Shown here: piece after piece, positions 56,020 to 64,000 of the stretch
Numbering within the stretch: the stretch's first letter is position 1
Layout of the letters: every line of letters begins with the position of its first letter
From: Monarcha castaneiventris obscurior
Taxonomy: Eukaryota > Chordata > Aves > Passeriformes > Monarchidae
DNA: 64,000 nucleotides
Direction: 5' to 3'
NCBI GenBank assembly: GCA_026261815.1
Contig: JAMPIT010000354.1
Coordinates: 1,302,001 to 1,366,000, forward strand
Made by a program: the position numbers and the translations under genes
Notes under the pieces: generated by a model
Databases searched by the model: none
Told to the model about the DNA's origin: nothing
Seen by the model: the letters and a program-made list of their open reading frames with translations, nothing else

Positions 56020-56480
56020 TCTCCATTATCGGCCGTTTTGTGGGAAGGGAATCACCCTCTGGAATTGCCGTCCCACTTGAGGCCCTTTTAGCTGCTCTAT
56101 TTTTGAGTCGGATCAGAGGCAGACACTGGGTACAGGACTTATTAGCACTAATTGCCTCCCAGGGTGAGATCAAACACGCAGATCGCTGAAATGTCCTGCT
56201 CTGTTTTCATAATGGCCATTTAATTCCGCGGCCAGAAGTGCAGGGAACTTTTCCAGGGAAAGGTAATACATGTAAATTGAAAATGTAATGGGATATTGGG
56301 ACACATTACAGGCAGCAGGTCTGCCAGATGTGATTAAACTCAGTTCCTGTACGAAGGGATAATGGAGCCCGTGTAGAGCAGCAAAATAAAACCCTGATTC
56401 TGCTGTTAACGCCCAGCTGACCCCTCACAATGGCCCTGTCCACATCCAAATTAACTTGGGCTGCCCGCCTTGGGAGAACC
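56020..56480. promoter_or_regulatory. candidate conserved non-coding element, about 450 bp
   Basis: Non-repetitive and even in composition. It contains 'ggacttattagcactaattgcc', 'ataatggccatttaattccgcgg', 'ggtaatacatgtaaattg', 'gatgtgattaaactcag' and 'ccaaattaacttggg'. This density of homeodomain-type cores in a repeat-poor part of the window is the strongest enhancer-like texture I see. Frames open on both strands across 55920-56173 fit slow-evolving sequence as well as chance. Confidence 0.35.
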
Positions 56481-57124
56481 CGGGGTTTATTGCTCCAGGC
56501 ACCGTGACAGTGTGAGTGCTCATGGTTCCCAGTGATCCAGCCTGATTGAAAAATCTGATTTTTGCTTGGTTTTATTTTATTCCTGATGTCTGATATCCAT
56601 CACCTGGAATCGGTCACGCTGGCTCTCCTCACCCAGACACATCTGGGCAGGGGCTGGAGTTCTGCTGGTCCTGGATCATCCCAGAGCTGGAAAATGGAAG
56701 GGGTGGAGGGAACAGCCAGGAATCCAGGCTAAGCAGAGGCGGAATGCTCAGTCGGGGCTGCTCTGGGAGGGTTGGGAGGGACAGGTTTGCCAAAGGAGGG
56801 ATTCAGATCCCAGCAGCAGCACAGGATTCCCGCCCGGAGCTGCGGTGCCTCCCTGCAGACACACCCGCAGCACCCCACAGGAGGAGAGGAAGAACTGAGC
56901 AGCTTTTCCTTCCACCCCCCAGCATTCCCGGTTATTCCCAGTTATCCTGTCCCGTGTTATCCCGTTCTCTGTCCCGGACACGTGGATTCCGCGCTGCTGG
57001 ATGCAACCCCGCTGCTGCATTCCCACCTGGCTGCTTTTAAACCTCCCACCAAACACAACACACGAGTGACAGAGCCGGGCCGCCGCTGGCTGAATCCCAG
57101 AGCCCCCGCGGGCCCATCTCCTCC

Positions 57125-57225
57125 TGCTTTGTTTCCTTAGCGCAGCCGGCTCGGGGTAATCAAACAATTAGAGACTCGCTAATGACCCTGCGAACGGCTC
57201 CCGTTAATGAGGGAGCCACAAACCC
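57125..57225. promoter_or_regulatory. candidate regulatory patch
   Basis: GGGTAATCAAACAATTAGAG, 'cgctaatgaccctgcgaacgg' and CCCGTTAATGAGG give four TAAT or ATTA cores within 80 bp, beside CpG-raised sequence. Confidence 0.25.
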
Positions 57226-59028
57226 TCCTGCTCTCCTGGGCTGGGCTGCATCTCCCTGGTTTTGGCTTCATCCTCCACCTTCCGGGCTGGATTCAAAGCC
57301 GGGGGGCGGCAGAACCTCGGTCTGAGGCTCTGAACATTTCATTTCTGGGGTTTTGCACCTTTGGGTCAGACAAAGCTCAGGGATAGAGAGGCCTTGGGAG
57401 AGGCTCGGGAGTGCAGGGAAGCCGAAGAACAAAGCCCCAAAAAGCAGCAGAAAGCCCAGCCCGGGTCTCAGCCAGCTCCCAGCTCTGCAGGTTCCCACTG
57501 TTTCCTAAGGAATGCAGGGATATTAAACCTCAGCTCCTCAGCCCTGGGAAAGTCTCAGGGAGCATTAAACAAACCAGGAATTGAAATCTTGCAGCTCCAG
57601 GCCAAGGTTCTGGTAAACCTGGGAGCAAAACACAAAAGAAACCTTAAAATGTCATTAAAACACAAAAGTCTCTTCAGTCAGAGGCTCCTTGGCTGAGCTG
57701 CACCGGGTTGGAACAGAGCTCCTGGAATTCTTCCCTCTTTCCCTGCCTGTTAATGGCAATCTTCAGTCCCGGGCTCAGTCTGGTGGCAGCAGGCAGCTCA
57801 TGTGGGTCTGAGCCCAAGGGTAACAGCAGGGCTGCCAGGGGACCAGAGCGTGACAGAGCCCCATTCCCTGGGAATCCTGGACAGGATCCTTAAAAGGGAC
57901 CTAAAGATCATCGGGATCCATCCCACAAGGACAGAGTGAGAAAATCAGGGCCTGGGTCTGGGGGTGCCTCGTGTCCACCACTGCTTTTACTTCATTCCCC
58001 CATTTCCCAACTCCTTCCTCTATAAATTGGGAATAGGAACACTTTTCTCTCTGGGAGGAACAAGTGGAGAAAGACAGGTGGGAATTCACAGCTTTTCCAA
58101 AGCTGGAGGCCCTAAAAGCTTTTGAAGAGGCAGAGACTGAGATGTTGGTGTCTGCCTGCTCCAGCTGTGCCTCCACCACGCTCTCACTCAGGCTGCAAGA
58201 AGGAGAAATGGTGTTTCCAAAAATCCCTCCCCCCAAACAAAGAGTGGCCAGAAGAGTTTAGACAGCGAAAGGTTGATGTTCCCAATGGGACTGGACAAAG
58301 ATGATCCATCAAAAGGAATTGTTGGTTGCAGGCAGGTGGGGGTTTTGCAGGAGAAAAGACAAGTTCACTAAATGTGAGTTGTACCCGAGCAGAAGGTTTT
58401 TTTCTGAGGCAGAAAAGCCATTGCTTGGCTGGAAAGTGGAGAGTTAGGGGCAAAACACTGATGAATTTTTGATGAGGAATCGATATTTCAGTGAATAAAC
58501 TGTAACAGAGAGAAAAAAACCGCAAAAAAACCCCAACAACAACAGAACCTTCAAATGTCCATCAGAGCAAAGGTGATCAGAACAGGGAGAAAAACCCAAC
58601 CAAAACTTGCAGACCAGTCACATCCAACGGATATTCCCAACTTTCCACCATGTTCTCTTGGCAGGAATAGAGATTCCAAGAGAAATGGCATCACCCTGCC
58701 CTGGCTGGGCTGGAATCCGGATCCTCAGTTCCAGTTTTCCGATGGTTAACTGGGATTTATCATTGGGATTTATCACCGGTATCACAGCACCCCCTACGTG
58801 TCCCTGTCACTGAGCACAGCTCGGGGCCACCACGCCCTGAACGTCCACAAAAACCTGGGAGTGTTTGGGATGTGCTGGAGATTGGAACACTCAAGTGCCA
58901 ATGGATTCAAGGGAGGGAGAGGCCTGGCTGGGCTGCTGGGCCTGAGCATCCCCTTGGGAATGGTCACTCCTGACTCCCGCCATCCCTCTGGGTGTCCTCC
59001 AGCTTTGGGACATAACTGACAGCCAGAT

Positions 59029-59165
59029 CATGGAATCCTGGCATGGTTTGGGTGGGAAGGGACCTCAAAGCCCACCCAGGGCCACCCCTGCCATGGCAGG
59101 GACACCTCCCACTGTCCCAGGGCGCTCCAGTCCCCCTGCCCTGGGACACTTCCAGGGATGATGTT
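59029..59165 (-). mobile_element. CR1 fragment, type A, about 135 bp
   Basis: CATGGAATCCTGGCATGGTT start, 'gcagggacacctcccactgtccc', ending at TGGGACACTTCCAGGGATGA. Confidence 0.86.
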
Positions 59166-61318
59166 CCTCCCACCTGGCCCTTGGCCAACACATATTGCTC
59201 CTCTCTGGGGGCTGAGCCTGTCTCTTTCCAACAAGTTTCCAAAAGGAAATACAAAAGCAGAGAGGGGAAGTTTCAACTCTGCTCATCAAGGTTTAGGGGT
59301 GGGGGGCAGCACAGTAAATTCCCAGGAGAAGCACACACAGGGTTCCCAAAAATCACACCTGTTTTTCCATGGATGGATCGTGTTCTGTCATCCAGGGCCT
59401 GAGTCCAGGGACCACCAGGAGCTCAGGACAACTCACTCGTGTGGATACACTCAGTCCCGAGGTGAATCCCATCCCTTGTGAATTCAGGGATGGAAAGGAT
59501 CAACCCCATGATGGAATCTCAGTCGGCAGCTCAGCAAGAGCAGCCTCAGCCCTGCCCATTCCCTCTCACCGAGATTTCCTAATTGCCTTGGGGAGGACGA
59601 GCTCGTTCAGAAAGGAGCACGAGGCATAAATCAGCCCCAAAGATCCGGATTGATCTGTTCCAGACAAAAGGAAAAGAATCGGTTCAGTCACATCTCTGCA
59701 AGGAAGCAGAGACTTGGAATGTTAAATATGAGCCCAGTCAGGCTGTTCTGAGCCTCCTGCTGGAGCTGCCATTAATTGTGTCCCGATTGCCATTAATTGT
59801 ATTCCAACAGCCATTAATTGTGCCCCAGCTGCTCCGGAGCTGGGGAGCAGCCAAGGTTGAGCTGGCCTTGGGGACAAAGGAGCTGCGGTTTGGTGTCAGA
59901 ATTGTCCCGATGGCCCCGCTGATGCCGGGTGCCCAAGGCCTCGGGAGGATTTTACCCTCCAGGATAGGTTTAACTCCGGAACAGCTGCTTGGGAGGCGGC
60001 AGCGCTGGAAGGAGCAGCCTCGGGTGAGGCAGCTGGGAAAGAGCAGCAGGAAAGCAAAGGTGACAAAGCGACAAGGACAGGACTATCACGGCACAAATGC
60101 CTCTAAGGACACCGGGAAGTGTTTGGATGGAGCTTTTCCAGCTCAGCAATTTTCCCATCCAGGAAAGGACGCAGCACAAGCACCGGCTGTGGTCAGTCTG
60201 TGCCCGGGGCACCGGGAGGGCACTGGGAGTGCTCCCTGCTCCCACAGGGCTCACCTGGGCATGAACTGCACAGAGGGATGAGCCTCCAGCCCCTCTGGGG
60301 CTGTCAGAGGCTGGCAAAGGCCACAAAACGCCCCGGAATTGGAACCCAGGGACGTGCCAGCACTGGGGCAGCCAAACCTGCAGCCAAGGGTGTGGAGGAA
60401 GCTTCGATCCCATCCCATTCCCGTAAAAACGCTTTGGGATGTGGTGAGCCGCAGAACTCCCCCTTGTCTGGCAAACCAAAAGCCCTTTCCGGGGCAGCAA
60501 GGAGCAAACCCGGCCCCGAGGACCAGAAGCTCGAAATGTGAGCCAGACACGGCTCCGAGTCCCTGCCCAGCCTTTGCTAATGAGCTCCTTGTGGGGCTGA
60601 AACGGCGGCAAACAAACCCAAACCACGGCCCAGAGCTGCAGCTCGGGCCGGGACCGTTCCAGGCTGGGAGAGCTCTCAGGGTATCAGCAGAACACCACAG
60701 ACCTGTCAATAGTCCTGCAGTGAAGTTTTCTCTGCTCTGCCTGCAGCCTGCCCGTGTAAAGCTTTTACAGCCTCTGCCTGATCCGTGTTCAGCTCTGCCC
60801 TCACTAAGGTTTCTCATTCCTTGGGATTACTGATTAAGTTCTTTGTGTGAGTAAAATGCCAACTGGAGCTGAGCTGCTCTGGCTCGCAGGGTTTTGTGCC
60901 TGGCTGGACTCTGTAAAAGGAGGCCCAGAACAAATGGCTGTGAGGCCGAAATTCTGCAGATGAGGAGGAGGAACCCCGGGCACAGCAGCCCAAAGATGTG
61001 AGGTTTTCTCCTCAAGGTTTTTCCAATAACTCTGTGAATGGAGCATAGGATCAGGACATGAAACGCCTAAAAGCAAATTGCTGCTCTGAACTGGGGAGAA
61101 CAGACCTGCAGTAAACTCAGTTATTGCAGCAGAAAGAGAAGACACTGAAACGTTATCTCTGCTCCGAGCCACTGGGCAGGAGCTCCTGGGAGCCCAAATC
61201 CAGCTGGAGCTCTGGAATGGGAGATTCCAGGGCCACTGCTCTCAAACCTGACCCCACACAGCCCTTAGGACCCTGATACAAAACCTACTCCCAGATTTCC
61301 TGCAAGTGCAGCAAGCAC
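59166..61318. other. unique sequence, no gene recognised
   Basis: Frames of up to about 230 codons at 59.6-60.3 kb and, on the other strand, at 60.0-60.8 kb overlap each other and show no family. The three-copy TAAT repeat is listed separately. Confidence 0.4.
59767..59829. repeat. 22 bp repeat, three copies, each with CCATTAATTG
   Basis: GCCATTAATTGTGTCCCGAT, GCCATTAATTGTATTCCAAC, GCCATTAATTGTGCCCCAGC. The CCATTAATTG core is unchanged in all three while the linkers differ. Confidence 0.88.
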
Positions 61319-61683
61319 GGGGGTCCCAGCATGGGAAGGACATGGAGCTGCTGGAGCAGCTTCCAGGGGAGGCCACGGAGCTGCTCCAGGGCTGGAGCCC
61401 CTCTGGAGCCAGGCTGGGAGAGCTGGGGGTGCTCACCTGGAGAGGAGAAGCTCCAGGGAGAGCTCAGAGCCCCTTGCAGAGCCCAAAGGGGCTCCAGGAG
61501 AGCTGGAGAGGGACTGGGGACAAGGGATGGAGGGACAGGACACAGGGAATGGCTTCCCAGTGCCAGAGGGCAGGGATGGATGGGCTATTGGGAAGGAATT
61601 GTTCCCTGTGAGGGTGGGCAGGCCCTGGCACAGGGTGCCCAGAGCAGCTGTGGCTGCCCCTGGATCCCTGGCAGTGCCCAAGG
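61319..61683 (+). mobile_element. CR1 fragment, type A, about 365 bp, missing its 3' end
   Basis: It reaches further 5' than most copies (GGGAAGGACATGGAGCTGCT, then GAGGCCACGGAGCTGCTCCA). It stops abruptly after CTGGCAGTGCCCAAGG; the last 130-150 bp present in 24735-25197 and 50698-51089 are absent. CR1 inserts from its 3' end, so the loss must be a later deletion or rearrangement. Confidence 0.88.
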
Positions 61684-61901
61684 GCAACTGATCTCATCCC
61701 GTGTTTGTCTCTGACCTTGGTGTGGCCCTGCGGGTCGGGATCAGCTGTAGGGGATTTCACCAGATCAGTTCCTGCCTCCCTTGTGCCAGAGAAAACAGGT
61801 AGGAATCAGTTTCCCTGGAATCTATGGAGAGAACAGCGCTGTTGGCTGATACACCTCTGGTTAAAAAATTATTCTTTGGTACTGGTCATACTGGAATAAA
61901 A

Positions 61902-62098
61902 TCCCAGAATCCCAGAATGGTTTGGGCTGGAAGGGACCTCAAAGCCCACCCAGTGCCACCCCTGCCATGGCAGGGACACCTCCCACTGTCCCAGGCTGCT
62001 CCTAAGTCTGTCCAACCCTGAACAATTCCAGGGATCCAGGGGCAGCCACAGCTGCTCTGGGAACCTCCTGGCTCTCCCAGCCAGGAATTCCTTTCAGC
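61902..62098 (-). mobile_element. CR1 fragment, type A, about 195 bp
   Basis: It has doubled terminal units (AATCCCAGAATCCCAGAATG) at its 3' end. The internal GCACCCTGTGCCAGGGCC segment is deleted between GCTGCTCTGGGAACC and CTCCCAGCCAGG. Confidence 0.87.
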
Positions 62099-62307
62099 TT
62101 CTGATGTTTCTCATATCTCCCATATTAACTGATATAAAAAACAAAGCCTGCAAAGTATGGATTCCTCCTCCTGAAACAGCAGGGAATAAACATTTAATGG
62201 AAATAGGGGCAATTTTTCTGCTTTCTACATTTTGTTTTAATGTGATTTTCTCTGCTGCTGAGCCCTTTCCGTGGGAGCTGGGGAGTGCTGGGGCTGGAGG
62301 CTGAACT

Positions 62308-62386
62308 CTGCTCACCTGGGCTCACCTGCGCCCAGCCTGAGCTTACCCTGGGCTCACCTGGGCTCAGCCTAGGCTCACCCAGGCTG
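62308..62386. repeat. degenerate 10-11 bp repeat (GGGCTCACCT)
   Basis: Seven or so units of GCTCACCTGG, GCTTACCCTG, GCTCAGCCTG and GCTCACCCAG. The GTGAGC / CAGGTGAGC complements resemble splice donors on the minus strand, but that is a by-product of the repeat. Confidence 0.8.
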
Positions 62387-62849
62387 TTCTGTCCCAGAGC
62401 ACTCAGCCCTGCAGGTCCCTTCCTGCCGTTCCCAAGGACCCCGAGGGATCCCAGAGCACAGAGGGTTTTCCTTTGCCTTGCTGGGAAATCCTCCCTGCGG
62501 GATCCTCAGTCAGCCCTGGCCCCTCGCGAGGGGCAGAAGACACGAAGTGGAGCAGGAAGGAGCAGGAGATGGCCGAGCATCCCCTGAGGGAGGCTCCAGT
62601 GGCAGGGGCTGAGCTGTGGGATCCCCCTCCAGCTCCTCTCTTGCTGTCCCCAGCGCTGCTGCCGAGCTCAGCCTGATTCCCGTGGCCGGTACAGAGCGGG
62701 ATCATCATTTCCCAGAGCTGTTCAGAAGCTCCTGAGCTGGAGCAAGGACCGAGCAAGGCTGCTGCAGCACAGCAATGAAATTGTCTCTTTATTTTAAAGC
62801 GTTGCAGTAAAATGAGGCTTTGAAATTTCACTGCTGCCAAGAGATTGGT

Positions 62850-63235
62850 TCCTTGCTTTAATTCCCCCCGAAGATTATATGGATAACACTTTTTTTTTTT
62901 AAGGATACAAAGTTGTCTGGTTACATTTCCTACTCACTGCAGGGAAAAATATGTTTTTAAATGGAAAATTATTCATTTTGAATGGAATCTGGCTGTAAAG
63001 GTCAGTTAAGCTCCTTCAGAAATAATCAAACCCGTATTATTGTCAACTCCTTTAAAGAGCCACATTGCTGCAATCATTTCTGAGTGATTTTCCACCTCCT
63101 TCCCCTGCTGCAGAGCCTTTCTCTCAGCTGCCAAAGCCGATGAGTTCTGTGAGTTATGGAGGGTTTTGCTGGGTGTTTTAGGAGATAAATGCACGGCCCT
63201 GTGAGCGCTGCAAGGTTTCAGCTGAATCATTTCAG
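62850..63235. promoter_or_regulatory. candidate conserved non-coding element
   Basis: About 390 bp of AT-rich, non-repetitive sequence, including 'tatatggataacac', a T10 run, 'ggaaaattattcattttgaatgg', 'aaataatcaaacccgtattattgtc' and 'gttgcaatcatttctgagtg'-like sequence. It stands out against GC-rich flanks. Motif and texture evidence only. Confidence 0.28.
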
Positions 63236-63658
63236 AGCAGGCAGCACACCCCGTGTGTGAGGTCTGTGAAGCCCAGCTGCAGGGATGGGATGGGGGTCGG
63301 AGATCAGGGCCGGGCCATGGCCCCGGGGCTGCATTTCCAGGAGCTCATCACCCAGAGCCCGCAAAACAGCCCCAGCTCTGCCTCTCTTCCTCAGCCCCTG
63401 CCCACCGCAGCACAGCCAGGGCCATCCCAGGGCGTGGGATCAGAGGGCTTGGAAAGACCTCCAGGAGCCCAGCCTGGCTCAGCCCAGGACGTTCCATGGC
63501 CGTGTGACACGCGAGGCACCAGCGGGGCTCAGGGAGCACCGGCTCCAGCGGCAAATCCCGGGAGCATCACCCGGTGTGGCTGTGCTGGGACAGCCCCTGC
63601 CCTCCCCTGCTGCCGCGCTGAGCTCAGCCGAGCACTTAAACCCAACCTAACACCTGCA

Positions 63659-63704
63659 CTCGATGATCCCAAAGGTCTTTTCCGACCCAAATCACCCCAT
63701 GAGC
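63659..63704 (+). mobile_element. tiny CR1 3' end, type C, in arm B
   Basis: The mirror copy of 42536-42583 (ATCCCAAAGGTCTTTTCCGA then CCCAAATCACCCCATGA), identical by eye. Confidence 0.7.
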
Positions 63705-63807
63705 TCCCAGAACTCCGCTGAGTTCCCCTGGCAGCCACTCAGGGGGGATTTGCTGGGCCCAGGAATGGGAGGAAAGCAGTGATTTGGCTCTGCTCCCTGA
63801 CCTGCCC

Positions 63808-63906
63808 CAATTCCAGCTGCTCTGGGGCCTTTATTCCCTGTTCCATCCCGGAGGCACCAATTCCAGCTGCTCTGGGAGCCTTTATTCCCTGTTCCATCCC
63901 GGAGGC
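63808..63906. repeat. 50 bp VNTR, two units, in arm B
   Basis: The complementary form of the 42236-42430 VNTR with two units, one of 51 bp and one of 50 bp. Confidence 0.93.
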
Positions 63907-64000
63907 AGGGCAGGAGCAGAGCGAGGCCTTCCCAGGCTCAGCCCAGCTGGAGGGAGCAGGACCTGGGTCCTGAGCAGTGACCAGGACAGGGACCCGATTC

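Larger units (their letters stand above)
55167..59028. other. longest stretch without clear mobile elements
   Basis: 3.9 kb that is mostly unique. It holds an 18 bp triplication (listed), two TAAT-rich candidate elements (listed) and at 57876-57926 a doubtful CR1 terminus (AAAAGGGACCTAAAGATCAT). Frames open on both strands at 55.84-56.19 kb have no recognised domain. Confidence 0.4.
62099..63549. other. unique sequence
   Basis: It contains a GGCTCACC repeat and a candidate element (both listed). No gene is recognised. It ends at the sharp start of inverted-duplication arm B. Confidence 0.4.
63550..64000 (-). repeat. arm B of near-identical inverted duplication (runs off the window)
   Basis: The reverse complement of 42138-42698 with two fewer VNTR units and without the AGCTCCTGGG insertion. 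The left edge is sharp: GGCAAAT at 63550-63556 is shared, and the sequence further left (GGCTCCAGC) is unrelated to that beyond arm A. The right edge is the window end, so full length is unknown. Confidence 0.92.

Noticed and set aside
55838..56189. Frames open on both strands (89 and 111 codons)
   Set aside because: The peptide sequences resemble no known family. I treat the interval as a possible non-coding conserved block instead.
57876..57926. CR1-like terminus (AAAAGGGACCTAAAGATCAT)
   Set aside because: Only about 35 bp resembles the CR1 end and the expected GGTTTGGGTTGG part is absent, so it is not listed as a separate element.
62308..62386. Run of splice-donor-like CAGGTGAGC motifs on the minus strand
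   Set aside because: They arise from a degenerate GGGCTCACCT repeat, with no exon on either side.

Overview
The window looks like non-coding nuclear DNA from a bird, most likely a songbird. The basis is about 35 short copies of the CR1 non-LTR retrotransposon on both strands, recognisable from their 3' ends (a GGTTGGAAGGGACCT-type block on the minus strand, or its complement next to an ATTCTGTG-like terminus). The sequence is GC-rich and full of mini- and microsatellites, as in avian microchromosomes or subtelomeric and gene-desert DNA. I found no bacterial operons, rRNA, tRNA or CRISPR array, and no protein-coding gene I can name. Long open frames are explained by tandem repeats or by CR1 fragments, which are stop-poor because they are GC-rich.

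Layout. 0-8 kb: CR1 fragments in otherwise unique sequence, with one weak exon-like stretch near 6.5-6.7 kb. 8.3-8.9 kb: a (GGGAA)26 core flanked by GGGCA/GGGCT arrays. 10.8-16.9 kb: a compound GAT/AAT microsatellite, a C-rich 18-19 bp minisatellite, an 845 bp G-rich minisatellite containing a 290 bp higher-order duplication, a 41 bp minisatellite whose units resemble CTCF sites, and an (ATTTT)19 tract. 21-24.5 kb: an array of about 20 units each holding a CAGCTG E-box, two smaller minisatellites and a CpG-island-like block with a small open frame. 25.6-26.4 kb: a probable solo LTR of an endogenous retrovirus. 26.7 and 29.1 kb: two copies of a short repeat I cannot assign. 30-42 kb: CR1 fragments and mostly unique sequence, with an RFX X-box-like palindrome at 37.3 kb. 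42.1-42.7 kb: one arm of a near-identical inverted duplication; the other arm starts at 63.55 kb and runs off the end of the window. 45.8-47.3 kb: a 32 bp repeat followed by an 863 bp GGGACAGTG minisatellite. 52.2 kb: a long TTCC tract. 55-59 kb and 62.8-63.2 kb: unique, TAAT-rich stretches that read like candidate conserved non-coding elements.

No gene system can be assembled from this window. The most notable observation is the inverted duplication 42138-42698 / 63550-64000: about 99% identical by eye and about 21 kb apart. It is either a very recent segmental event, a young uncharacterised repeat, or an assembly artefact. Coordinates of CR1, LTR and candidate regulatory features are estimates by eye, good to about 5-30 bases. 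No alignment or database search was run.
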